Of a stretch of DNA of 64,000 nt, positions 17,472-25,540 are shown in pieces (position 1 is the stretch's first letter; every line of letters starts with the position of its first letter). The stretch covers positions 1 through 64,000 of the forward strand of contig JAIPEG010000003.1 of NCBI GenBank assembly GCA_021737405.1, read 5' to 3'. Below the pieces are notes generated by a model. The model was given only the letters and a program-made list of their open reading frames with translations, made no database searches and was not told the DNA's origin. This DNA comes from Bacteriovoracaceae bacterium (GTDB taxonomy: Bacteria > Bdellovibrionota > Bacteriovoracia > Bacteriovoracales > Bacteriovoracaceae). Position numbers and translations under genes: made by a program.

Positions 17472-18301
17472 ATTAACTCAAGGATGGCATCACGAAAATT
17501 TCCGGCGGCACTGGGGTCTGTTCTAAGATAGAGATCAGGCTCAATCATCTCAAGCTCACTAATACGCCATAGACCATCAAAGAAGACTAAATCAATGCGA
17601 GCATAGAGCCAGTTAAAACCTTTAATTAAGGCAAAAATAGCTTGGATACCATCTAGTTCTTCACCATTAATTTCTAAAGGAGACATACTCCCACCAAATT
17701 CTTCTTGAACTCTAAAATCACCTGGTTTTGGTTTTTTAATCACAGCATGAGAAAATGTTGGACCCTTATGCCTATTAAAGAAAATAAGAGAACGCTCCCC
17801 TTGAGACAAAATAGAATCGCAAAAAGGTTGAACAAAGTAGTGGCCTCTTCCCTTTTTCGCCCATTCAATGACCTGTTTTGGAGGATCACCCTTTAGACTT
17901 AAGGTATGAAAGGCTGAAGCAGAGATATAGGGCTTAACAACATAATGAGGCCACATATGAGGAGTCTCTAGAAAGTCTACGAGATCAACCATTGGAATAA
18001 TTTGAGAACCGATCTCCTTAAGATAAGACTTATCAATATTCCACTGAACCAGAGGATAAGGATTAAGAAGTTGTTCTGAAAACTTATGACAAAACGTTAA
18101 GAAGGCCTTTTTATTTCGTAAATAATTCCACGGGCTTCTTAAGATAAGTTTATCGCTCTTCTCAATGGCGTAATGATCGTCAAGAAGATCTTCCCAAGCA
18201 GCGAATTCAATCGAGTCCTTTTTATGCAAAGAAGCGACAAGCTGATCATCACGAGTTCCATGGGGTAATTCTTTTGATGTTATAAGGTAGATTTTTTTCA
18301 T
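17468..18301 (-). CDS. ATP-grasp domain protein (glutathione-synthetase/RimK-like)
   Basis: A 277-residue ATP-grasp enzyme. The ATP-binding strand is HYVVKPYISASA, followed by GERSLIFF, a phosphate loop KPGDFRVQEEFGGS and the metal-binding segment ARIDLVFFDGLWRISELEMIEPDLYL. Such enzymes join a carboxylate to an amine using ATP; the substrates are not deducible. ATG at 18301 is preferred; a GTG at 18334 would read through the rplT terminator hairpin. The start codon directly follows the T-run of that hairpin, whose GGAAGG arm is the only ribosome-binding-site candidate. Confidence 0.75.
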   Translation of the reverse strand: MKKIYLITSKELPHGTRDDQLVASLHKKDSIEFAAWEDLLDDHYAIEKSDKLILRSPWNYLRNKKAFLTFCHKFSEQLLNPYPLVQWNIDKSYLKEIGSQIIPMVDLVDFLETPHMWPHYVVKPYISASAFHTLSLKGDPPKQVIEWAKKGRGHYFVQPFCDSILSQGERSLIFFNRHKGPTFSHAVIKKPKPGDFRVQEEFGGSMSPLEINGEELDGIQAIFALIKGFNWLYARIDLVFFDGLWRISELEMIEPDLYLRTDPSAAGNFRDAILELI

Positions 18302-18331
18302 AAAAAAAAAGGCCTTCCAAAAGAAGGCCTT
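18302..18331 (-). terminator. Rho-independent terminator after rplT
   Basis: On the minus strand AAGGCCTTC (18331-18323) pairs with GAAGGCCTT (18317-18309), 9-bp stem, 5-nt loop, followed by a run of nine T (18310-18302 region) that ends at the ATG of the ATP-grasp gene. Confidence 0.85.
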
Positions 18332-18357
18332 CACTTATTATTTTTAGTTTTAATTTT

Positions 18358-18702
18358 CTACTTAGCGGCTTCGTAGATAGACTTAAATCCATCAAAGTCA
18401 CGAGCAGCAATTTCAGAAAGCATTTTTCTGTTAAGCCCAATATTCTTCTTTTTAAGGCTTCCCATAAACTTTGAGTAAGAACCATCAAGCATCTTTGCTG
18501 CAGCAGAAATACGGACGATCCAAAGCTTTCTCATATCTCTCTTAAGAAGACGACGACCGATATAACGGTAATGAAGAGCACGTTTTACTGTCTCAGCAGC
18601 ATGATAAAATTTAGTACGACGAGAAAAATGAAATCCCTTCGCTAACTTTAATACTTTGTTTCTTCTTTGGCGGGCTTTGAAACCTCTTCTTGCTCTGGCC
18701 AT
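18358..18702 (-). CDS. rplT: 50S ribosomal protein L20
   Basis: 114 residues with the full L20 sequence pattern (ARARRGFKARQRRNKVLKLAKGF, YIGRRLLKRDMRKLWIVRI). Binds 23S rRNA early in 50S assembly and in many bacteria represses its own operon. Third gene of infC-rpmI-rplT; 79 bp after rpmI. Followed by a strong terminator. Confidence 0.97.
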   Translation of the reverse strand: MARARRGFKARQRRNKVLKLAKGFHFSRRTKFYHAAETVKRALHYRYIGRRLLKRDMRKLWIVRISAAAKMLDGSYSKFMGSLKKKNIGLNRKMLSEIAARDFDGFKSIYEAAK

Positions 18703-18781
18703 TATTTACTCCTTGTAACGATACTTTGGGGGGACGAACCACTTTTTTACCCAAAGATCAGTTTTTAAAATTATTAATTAA

Positions 18782-18979
18782 TTAGATTCCAGGAAGACAA
18801 CGCTTAATACGAGCGACGTCTGAAGCATGAACATAATCAGCTTTTACGTTTCTTCTTTTTTCCTTGTTTGATTTCTTCTCAAGGATGTGACGAAGGTTAG
18901 CTCTTTTTCTTTTTAGTTTACCTGAAGCAGTGATTGAGAATCTCTTGGCCACTGCACGACGGGTTTTCATTTTAGGCAT
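18782..18979 (-). CDS. rpmI: 50S ribosomal protein L35
   Basis: 65 residues, typical L35 (PKMKTRRAVAKRFSITASGKLKRKRA). Component of the large subunit. It lies 152 bp after infC, a gap holding two hairpins that may be a control region for rpmI-rplT. AGGAGATAAAA ribosome binding site. Confidence 0.97.
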   Translation of the reverse strand: MPKMKTRRAVAKRFSITASGKLKRKRANLRHILEKKSNKEKRRNVKADYVHASDVARIKRCLPGI

Positions 18980-19020
18980 TTTTATCTCCTGATGTTCTTC
19001 AACTTATATCAGCATCAACA

Positions 19021-19085
19021 ACCACGCAGCCGTGGTAACTTAATCTTTTTTTAAGACGCTATACTTACCAGAATTCGCGCGTCTT
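19021..19085 (-). promoter_or_regulatory. Two hairpins in the infC-rpmI spacer, candidate L20-type control region
   Basis: AAGACGC (19053-19059) and GCGTCTT (19079-19085) form a 7-bp stem; ACCACG (19021-19026) and CGTGGT (19031-19036) form a 6-bp stem with a 4-nt loop. Both lie upstream of rpmI on the minus strand. Neither is followed by a T-run in that direction, so they are unlikely to be simple terminators. L20 autorepression at this site is known in E. coli; here it is inferred. Confidence 0.4.
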
Positions 19086-19131
19086 TGTAAATACTTAAAT
19101 TTAAAAGGTCAGTAAAATGAACAGGGTGATT

Positions 19132-19800
19132 TTACTCGGCCGTCTTCTGCTCTTCACTTTCAGGAGCTTCCTCACCATTTTCAAGGCCTTGGGCTTCTCT
19201 TTCTTTAGCTTCCAGTTTTTCCAAGCGTTTACGCTCTTTCATCCGCTTATCAAGCTCTTTCTTATCTGGAGAAAGAATTGAAATGATGCGATTACCCATA
19301 AGTTTAGCTGGGGACTCCAAAATAGCTCCATACCTACAAATTCCATCGAGGATTTCTTTAAATTTCTCAAGACCTGCGTCTCTATAGGCCATTTCTCGCC
19401 CACGAAATTGCATAACCATCTTAACTTTGTCTGCACCCTCTAAGAATCTATATACTTTTTTAAGCTTTGTTTCTAAGTCGTGAGCTTCAATATTAGGACG
19501 AACCTGAATTTCTTTAAGCTGAGCTTGTGCCTGCTTTTTCTTGGCTTCATTAGCTTTTTTCTGCTGATCATATTTAAACTTACCATAGTCGATAAGCTTA
19601 ACTACTGGAGGTTTTGCATTTGGAGACACTTCGACTAGATCTAAACCTTGCTCTTGGGCGATCCTGCGGGCTTCATCAATACTTACTACATCATAAGCTG
19701 TGCCATCGGCACCAAGTAGGCGGCATTCGTTAATTCTAATCTGATCATTGACTCTAGGTCCTTGCGGGCCTCTGCCTCTTACATTTCTGCGGTCTCTAAT
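19132..19800 (-). CDS. infC: Translation initiation factor IF-3 (ATT start)
   Basis: Binds the 30S subunit, prevents premature 50S joining and proofreads start codons. Reading back from the first standard start, the frame stays open through QIRINECRLLGADGTAYDVVSIDEARRIAQEQGLDLVEVSPNAKPPVVKLIDYGK to an ATT at 19800, preceded by a strong GGAGGT with 5-nt spacing; an AUU start is the known autoregulatory device of infC. This gives 222 residues, against about 180 in E. coli. The extra length is a charged, Glu-rich C-terminal tail of about 40 residues. First gene of infC-rpmI-rplT. Confidence 0.93.
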   Translation of the reverse strand: MRDRRNVRGRGPQGPRVNDQIRINECRLLGADGTAYDVVSIDEARRIAQEQGLDLVEVSPNAKPPVVKLIDYGKFKYDQQKKANEAKKKQAQAQLKEIQVRPNIEAHDLETKLKKVYRFLEGADKVKMVMQFRGREMAYRDAGLEKFKEILDGICRYGAILESPAKLMGNRIISILSPDKKELDKRMKERKRLEKLEAKEREAQGLENGEEAPESEEQKTAE

Positions 19801-19931
19801 AGGACACCTCCAACAGTGCGGTTGTTAATACTAGACCAATTTATTGGCCCCACATTACTTCAAAACCAATCGGTATGACAAATATGGGTACCTAACCTTT
19901 GAAAAGTTTTAGGTTCTCTAGGTTTTTTATT

Positions 19932-20426
19932 TTAATCCTTTTTATAAAATTGAAAAGTGGCCTGTGGCATTTCTTTATGGAATTCACCGAAATCATTCCA
20001 AGGACCAAACGGCTTCAAAACAACGCGCCACGTCTCAGCGAGTGCTTCTCCGGCCATTTCCCTAAGACTGTAGGCCGTATCCAATAAAGAATCACCTCTT
20101 AACAGATGAATGGTCTTTTCAGGTGCTTCCCAAGTAAAGACTTCACCTTTAAAGCTATCAAAAATACCAAGCCCTTCAGGAGTAGAAGCGAGATGACCGA
20201 TGATTTCTCGACCGACCCATGCTTCTTTGGCGTCTTTTCCAAAAAAGTAAAAATACAGTCCAGAGTTAGCAAGCTCTAGACGAGGATTTTCTAAAATAAT
20301 TTGATCAATAATTTTTACGCTTCCAGGCCAGGTGCTCCACACATCTTTTGGCGAAAAATGCCTTTGATAGAGTAAGCGAGCGTGTGGGGCGATTTGGATT
20401 TGCGGTCCCGTTAGTGGTCCAATCAA
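19932..20426 (-). CDS. Protein of unknown function coupled to the PlsB-like gene
   Basis: A 164-residue soluble protein without signal peptide; no family recognised. It contains motifs such as PHARLLYQRHFSPKDVWSTWPG and a mixed alpha/beta pattern. TTG at 20426 overlaps the TGA of the upstream acyltransferase gene (TTGA), so translation is probably coupled and the product may act on the same lipid pathway. Confidence 0.55.
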   Translation of the reverse strand: MIGPLTGPQIQIAPHARLLYQRHFSPKDVWSTWPGSVKIIDQIILENPRLELANSGLYFYFFGKDAKEAWVGREIIGHLASTPEGLGIFDSFKGEVFTWEAPEKTIHLLRGDSLLDTAYSLREMAGEALAETWRVVLKPFGPWNDFGEFHKEMPQATFQFYKKD

Positions 20427-22228
20427 CTCTTCACCACCCTAATATTTATCGTTAATAGGTCATTTAAATTCTTTTTGATTCGATTGAGGTTTTCGTTAAA
20501 ATCATCAACCTTAACAATCTTAAGAAGTCCCATGTCATTTTCGACAGTCGCTCCATGGGTATAAAATTTAAGTGCTGTCTTTGTCAGGGGAATCGAGTAA
20601 CTCTCCGGATAGCGAATAAGGCGATCTAATTTTCTTTCGGCCTCATGCACCTCTTTAACCTTTTTATTAAAAGCCTCTATCTTAAAACCGGTAGGATAAT
20701 CGCGGTTAAGAGCTTCAAGGGCCAGGCCTCCAACATAGTAGGCTTCCATAATATAAGTTAGAGCGCGGTTAAAAATTCCAACTTTAGAAGCAATAGCGTA
20801 CAAGTCTTGCCTTTCGAGACTCATAAGCTCTTCAAGAGTCCCTACCCTTCTACCGATAGCATCACTCACGACAGAGAGAGTCCCATAGAAGAATTGCTTA
20901 ACAGTGGGCAAATAGAACTCATGCTTTAACTGTCTTCGTTGAAAGAGGAAAAATTCTTTCAAGTCTTTTACATCATTAATCTGTCCACTAAAGAGATTTA
21001 TCCAAGCGTCACCTATGATACTTGGAATTAAAAAATGGTGAAGGATTGTATTTTTAAAAAAGAGAATCTCTGTTCGGCTCTCTTCCCTAATCGAGTAATA
21101 TAAGCTGCCGTGGTGCTCTCTACCAATTACGTCAATTTTTTTGTTACCGATGAGAATATCCATCGCTCTTTCTAAACTTTTTTCAAAGGCATCGGCCTGT
21201 AAGTTTTGTGTATAGGGAACGCTAAACTTATTGCAGTAATTAATGATGGCCTCGGCCTTTACCATTATGTCATGCCAAACCATGGCGCCAGAAGGCTCGT
21301 CTAAGAGAACGAGTGCGAGAAGAGAGGTCGGCGTAACCATCATGCTTCGCCCTACTTCGCGAAAGCACTTAAAGGCCAAGTCTTGGGTGAATTTTTTAAA
21401 TTCTTGAGGCTCATCTTCAATATTAATCGATTGATGATTGACCTCAATGGGCTTACCAAGGCGAACATGAATAGAGCCAAATTGATAAGCAAAGAGCTTA
21501 AATAGCCCCAGAAGCTGTCTAGTCGATTCTTTTTTCTTTTGAGCACCACCTAATTCTTTTGCTAGAGATTTTTGCTCTGGAACATACTCATGAACGATGG
21601 AGACAGGAACAAATACGAGAGGTGTCTCCCTCTCTTTTAATAGGGCTTGATGGGCTTCTAGAAGCATTCCATAAAGACCGTATCGGGGAGGCAACAACTT
21701 GCCGGTACGCGAGCGTCCACCTTCGAAGAAGAACTCTACTGGGCGGCCCATTTTTAAAAGATAGTAGAGGTAAGCCTCAAGAGTTAGCTTATAAGTTACA
21801 TCGCTAGCAAAGGAGCGACGGATAAAAAAGCAGCCAGATCTTCTAAAGAGTGTGCCTATAGGAAAAATATCCAAATTGACCCCTCCAGCAACATAGAGGG
21901 GAACTTTATAATTTTTATAAAAGATATAATTCATGACCAAATAGTCAGCGTGTGACTGATGATTAGGAACCAAAACTACGCACTTGTCTTTCATCATTTC
22001 TTTTATATCAACCATGGAATCATCATAGTTAATATCGTCATAGAACTTTGGAAGAGTGGCATCTAGAAATCTTAAAAAGGTCTTTATCGTTGTCGGGCTA
22101 AACTCTGCCCTAATCTCTTCTAAATTTTTAATCGCCTTTTGCCTCTCCTTCTCAGGAGACTCTCGATTTTCAATGCGGGCCTTAAGCTTGGGATAGTTAA
22201 GAACGATTTTTTGCATTTTTGTAAGCAT
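20423..22228 (-). CDS. Glycerol-3-phosphate acyltransferase, PlsB-like
   Basis: A 601-residue acyltransferase. All four blocks are present: block I PNHQSHADY (H90-x4-D95), block II GCFFIRRSF, block III FFFEGGRSRTGKL and block IV FVPVSIVHEY. Blocks II and III match PlsB more closely than PlsC. It probably acylates sn-1 of glycerol-3-phosphate from acyl-ACP or acyl-CoA, starting membrane phospholipid synthesis. It is about 200 residues shorter than E. coli PlsB (807) and has a large C-terminal helical region of its own. Start ATG at 22228 with AAAGG nine nt before. Confidence 0.85.
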   Translation of the reverse strand: MLTKMQKIVLNYPKLKARIENRESPEKERQKAIKNLEEIRAEFSPTTIKTFLRFLDATLPKFYDDINYDDSMVDIKEMMKDKCVVLVPNHQSHADYLVMNYIFYKNYKVPLYVAGGVNLDIFPIGTLFRRSGCFFIRRSFASDVTYKLTLEAYLYYLLKMGRPVEFFFEGGRSRTGKLLPPRYGLYGMLLEAHQALLKERETPLVFVPVSIVHEYVPEQKSLAKELGGAQKKKESTRQLLGLFKLFAYQFGSIHVRLGKPIEVNHQSINIEDEPQEFKKFTQDLAFKCFREVGRSMMVTPTSLLALVLLDEPSGAMVWHDIMVKAEAIINYCNKFSVPYTQNLQADAFEKSLERAMDILIGNKKIDVIGREHHGSLYYSIREESRTEILFFKNTILHHFLIPSIIGDAWINLFSGQINDVKDLKEFFLFQRRQLKHEFYLPTVKQFFYGTLSVVSDAIGRRVGTLEELMSLERQDLYAIASKVGIFNRALTYIMEAYYVGGLALEALNRDYPTGFKIEAFNKKVKEVHEAERKLDRLIRYPESYSIPLTKTALKFYTHGATVENDMGLLKIVKVDDFNENLNRIKKNLNDLLTINIRVVKS

Positions 22229-22264
22229 TATTGTGTGCCTTTTATAGGGAATTAAAAATCGCTA

Positions 22265-23326
22265 CTAGTTTACTCCATGTGGCCGACTTTCGCTCATACC
22301 AGAAGCACTCATTTCCATGAAAAGACCGGCCTCTCGCATTGAAGGTACATTTTCTACACCGAGGTAAGTCATTCCCGAGCGTATTCCTCCAGCTACTTCG
22401 TGCATAACGTCCTTAACTGAACCCTTGCAAGAAACAAATGTCGCTTCCCCTTCAGCTGCCATGCCTTGTGGAAGATCACCTCGCCAAGAAACTTGAGCAG
22501 ACTTTGAGGCCATTCCACGATAAAGCTTTTTACCACTTTTGATTTCCCCCGGAGTTTCAAGAGTTCCCGAAACCAGGGAGCCAACCATAATGCTAGAGGC
22601 TCCAGCACAAAGGGCCTTAACCATATCACCACTATTTTTAATACCACCATCAGCGATAACAGGAATTCCATGCTTATCGGCCTCGGACACACATAGAGCG
22701 ATCGCCGTCAGTTGGGGTACACCATGACCCGTGATAATTCTTGTTGTGCACATTGATCCAGGGCCAATTCCACACTTTATAGAATCAGCACCAGCACTTA
22801 TAAGTCGACGAGTGCCATCTGCCGTTGCAACGTTGCCAGCAATAATATCCACATGTGGATGAGTTTTCTTCATGTAATCCAAAACTTCAATCATCATAAT
22901 TGAGTCGCCGTGAGCGATATCTAAAGTAATGATCTGAACACCCGCTTCTACAAGTTGATCACCACGCTTCTTTCCTTCTTCCTTAACACCAATAGAAGCA
23001 GCGATAGGAGTTTTGATCCCATTGGCATCATGATGCTTACGAATTTCCTTAACCATCGCCACCTGCTCCTCTGTCGAAGCGAAACGATGAAGGGAGCCAA
23101 GGCCTCCCATCTCGGCCATTGCGCAGGCCATAGATGTCTCAGTGATCGTATCCATGTTGGCAGTAACCAAAGGAAGTTCAAGACTAAAATTCTTTGTCAC
23201 CTTACTGGTTAAACTTGTGTGACGCCGAGAAGAAATTTCGGAGTGACGAGGAACAAGAAGCACATCATCAAAAGTTAAACCTTTTGATCTATTCAATATT
23301 TGCCCGCCCGAAAACATGAGTTCCAT
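22265..23326 (-). CDS. IMP dehydrogenase/GMP reductase family protein without CBS domains
   Basis: A 353-residue TIM-barrel enzyme. The catalytic loop GIGPGSMCTTR holds the nucleophilic cysteine; SKGLTFDDVLLVP, the NAD-side DIAHG and the flavin-less IMP-binding IADGGIKNSGDMVKAL follow the family. Length and absence of the CBS pair (present in typical 480-residue GuaB) resemble GMP reductase, while the C-terminus SASGMSESRPHGVN resembles IMP dehydrogenase. It interconverts IMP with XMP or GMP; the direction is unresolved. ATG at 23326 is preferred (AGGA seven nt before) to 23359. Confidence 0.8.
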   Translation of the reverse strand: MELMFSGGQILNRSKGLTFDDVLLVPRHSEISSRRHTSLTSKVTKNFSLELPLVTANMDTITETSMACAMAEMGGLGSLHRFASTEEQVAMVKEIRKHHDANGIKTPIAASIGVKEEGKKRGDQLVEAGVQIITLDIAHGDSIMMIEVLDYMKKTHPHVDIIAGNVATADGTRRLISAGADSIKCGIGPGSMCTTRIITGHGVPQLTAIALCVSEADKHGIPVIADGGIKNSGDMVKALCAGASSIMVGSLVSGTLETPGEIKSGKKLYRGMASKSAQVSWRGDLPQGMAAEGEATFVSCKGSVKDVMHEVAGGIRSGMTYLGVENVPSMREAGLFMEMSASGMSESRPHGVN

Positions 23327-23429
23327 AAGATGAATCCTTATATAAAGTGAAATAAACACGTTAGCCTACCGTAGGTTGAGGACCTTGCAAAGCTGCCCCC
23401 AATAACTTACGAGAGAAATTGACGCCTCT

Positions 23430-25037
23430 TTATAAAAGTTTTTGATGAAGCTTTAGACTATGACCCCGAATTTTACGCATACAGACAACCATGTCGGAAT
23501 AAGTCATGAGGTTAAGCGGATCGCCCTCAAATTCAGAAAAACGCTTAAGATGCTCCTCTCTTAGAGTTTCTGCGCTTATTTTCAATTTCTGGGCCTGAAT
23601 AAGAACTTTCTTTTCATCCATTTCTGGGAGTAGAGGTAGATTTTGACTCACCTCTAGATAAAAATCTTTTACCTGCTCAAAAAATTCGACAAACTCTTTG
23701 CGCCAATCAGACTTTCCGCCCCCTTGAAGATAGCGAGTGTTGTAGCTTGCACACTTATCTAAATAATCAGCGATATTTTCTAAACAATCTGCCAGCTTAA
23801 TATGAGATTGCACTGTTTGTGCTTGATTGTAGGTTAGTGAGTTTTCCATCAATTGACCGAGGAATGACGATATCTCACGATGCATATTGTCAGTAATTCT
23901 CTCATAGTCTTTTATCTTAGCCATTATCCGACCAGAAGGCTCTCCGTCTGCGAGATACTGCTCAGTTAGTCTAAAGATCCGATCCACAATATTTTTAAAC
24001 TTAGATAAATGGATAGAACTTTGGATGAGACTCATCGCAGGGATCATATCCTGACTACGCCCTAGATTTTCTAGTTCAAATAAACTTTTATCAGGAGTAT
24101 CAGGCCAGCGCTTTTTTATAAATAGGCGAATCGGTTTTAGGAAAATCAAAAAAATAACAACACTTAAAAAACTTAGCGCGAAATAGAAGAAGAAAATTAA
24201 ATAGCTACTTCCTTCTTGATAATCCCAAGGAAGAAAGAAGAGAGTCAAACTTCCTATAACAAGGCCTATTATTGATAAAATACTCTGTCCACTGGCAACC
24301 CTCAGGGCAGAGCGATTCCCTCTAAGACCTAATCGATAAATTGGCCAAAAGCCCAGTCCATGAATACCAACCACAGCAGGCAAAAGAAGCCCAAGATTAA
24401 AATGAGCGCTCTCTCTAATCAGCATTAATAATAAAATGGACACTATGGAAGAGCGAAAAATATAACTTAAAACTCCCCCGACAAGGATTCCAGTGATTAG
24501 GCTTAAAAAATAGGGGCCGTCGATACCTGAGCCTAAGAATGCCTGGTCTAAACCTGAGAAAAATTTAAGACCATCACTTAGAAAGTAGCGACCTAAGCTC
24601 ACTAAACCAAGCCCGAATAAAAGCCCATAAGAATTTTGAAACCAAAGACCATAACGACTGCGCACCAAAACCTGGGCAAGTAAGGCCGTGGATAAGAAAA
24701 CAAGCGCACTTTTGAAGGTCAAAAAGGTGAATCCGAAAAGTAGAATAATTGGCCCCAGATGGGCTCCTGCTAAAAATAAAAGACCTGCTCGCATTTTGAT
24801 AAGGCCAGCATTTACCAGCCCGAGTAAAGTACTCACACAAGTCATAGTAGAGCCACTCAAAAAAGAGACGAGAAAGCCTTTGAAGAAGGTTTTATTATCT
24901 TTTTCCCTCATGGGTTTCAGAAGATGAAAGAGTGGAATCTCCGCTAGTTCTAACAGATTATTGCAAATTGTCTGAATACCGGCGACGAGAAGAGTACAAC
25001 CTACGGCCGCACCGGCGAGAAAATAAAATGTTTCCAC
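23430..25037 (-). CDS. Na+/Pi cotransporter-like membrane protein with PhoU-like tail
   Basis: A 535-residue protein: N-terminal membrane half (about 1-300) with two repeats in the style of NptA/YjbB-type sodium-phosphate symporters, and a C-terminal helical PhoU-like domain (about 340-535). The two QSSS signatures that mark the phosphate site are not intact: the first repeat reads SGSTMTCVSTLLGLVNAGL and the second FRSSIVSI. It may have altered substrate specificity or lost transport. Monocistronic, divergent from hemA with a small gene between. Confidence 0.7.
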   Translation of the reverse strand: METFYFLAGAAVGCTLLVAGIQTICNNLLELAEIPLFHLLKPMREKDNKTFFKGFLVSFLSGSTMTCVSTLLGLVNAGLIKMRAGLLFLAGAHLGPIILLFGFTFLTFKSALVFLSTALLAQVLVRSRYGLWFQNSYGLLFGLGLVSLGRYFLSDGLKFFSGLDQAFLGSGIDGPYFLSLITGILVGGVLSYIFRSSIVSILLLMLIRESAHFNLGLLLPAVVGIHGLGFWPIYRLGLRGNRSALRVASGQSILSIIGLVIGSLTLFFLPWDYQEGSSYLIFFFYFALSFLSVVIFLIFLKPIRLFIKKRWPDTPDKSLFELENLGRSQDMIPAMSLIQSSIHLSKFKNIVDRIFRLTEQYLADGEPSGRIMAKIKDYERITDNMHREISSFLGQLMENSLTYNQAQTVQSHIKLADCLENIADYLDKCASYNTRYLQGGGKSDWRKEFVEFFEQVKDFYLEVSQNLPLLPEMDEKKVLIQAQKLKISAETLREEHLKRFSEFEGDPLNLMTYSDMVVCMRKIRGHSLKLHQKLL

Positions 25038-25072
25038 CGCTATTGCTCAATCACTTAAGTCTTAATTTGCTC

Positions 25073-25423
25073 TTAACTGGCCGTTAATGATGCAAAAAAG
25101 ATGGGGATAATAATGTACAAAATCGTATCTCTAATCAAGTAAAAGAGGAAGAAGTAAATAAAAGCCTTAGGACCCTTGTACCAAAGCCTCTCAATTCCTA
25201 AGTATTGAGCCTTTTTGCTCATGGCGATCATGAAGCGACTCTTTCCCCAATGTTTAAGAAAAAAGGATGCGGCTCCGTCGACCTTCCTATCAAAGACCAG
25301 GAATAGACTCTTAACTCTCTTAGGAACCAAAGGCATCAAGTAATCCCACCAGTTCTTAGAACGGGGTTTGATGTCGGTCTCATCAATAGAATCTACTGAA
25401 TTGTGCGTCACATGGTTTGCCAT
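25073..25423 (-). CDS. Small membrane protein of unknown function
   Basis: 116 residues from the ATG at 25423 (MANHVTHN); a GTG at 25459 would add 12 residues. One C-terminal hydrophobic stretch (about residues 87-113: AFIYFFLFYLIRDTILYIII) suggests a membrane anchor; the preceding part is basic and aromatic. No family recognised. It lies 35 bp upstream of the Na/Pi-transporter-like gene on the same strand, so the two may be cotranscribed. Confidence 0.45.
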   Translation of the reverse strand: MANHVTHNSVDSIDETDIKPRSKNWWDYLMPLVPKRVKSLFLVFDRKVDGAASFFLKHWGKSRFMIAMSKKAQYLGIERLWYKGPKAFIYFFLFYLIRDTILYIIIPIFFASLTAS

Positions 25424-25540
25424 GTCCCTAAAGTAGCAGAAAGCGTAACCCTTGCCCACTATCGTTTAAAATATAGTTAATATTTATAAATCATACAAAA
25501 CTGTGACAATCAGGAAAGAGAGTTTTGATAGCTTAGTGAC

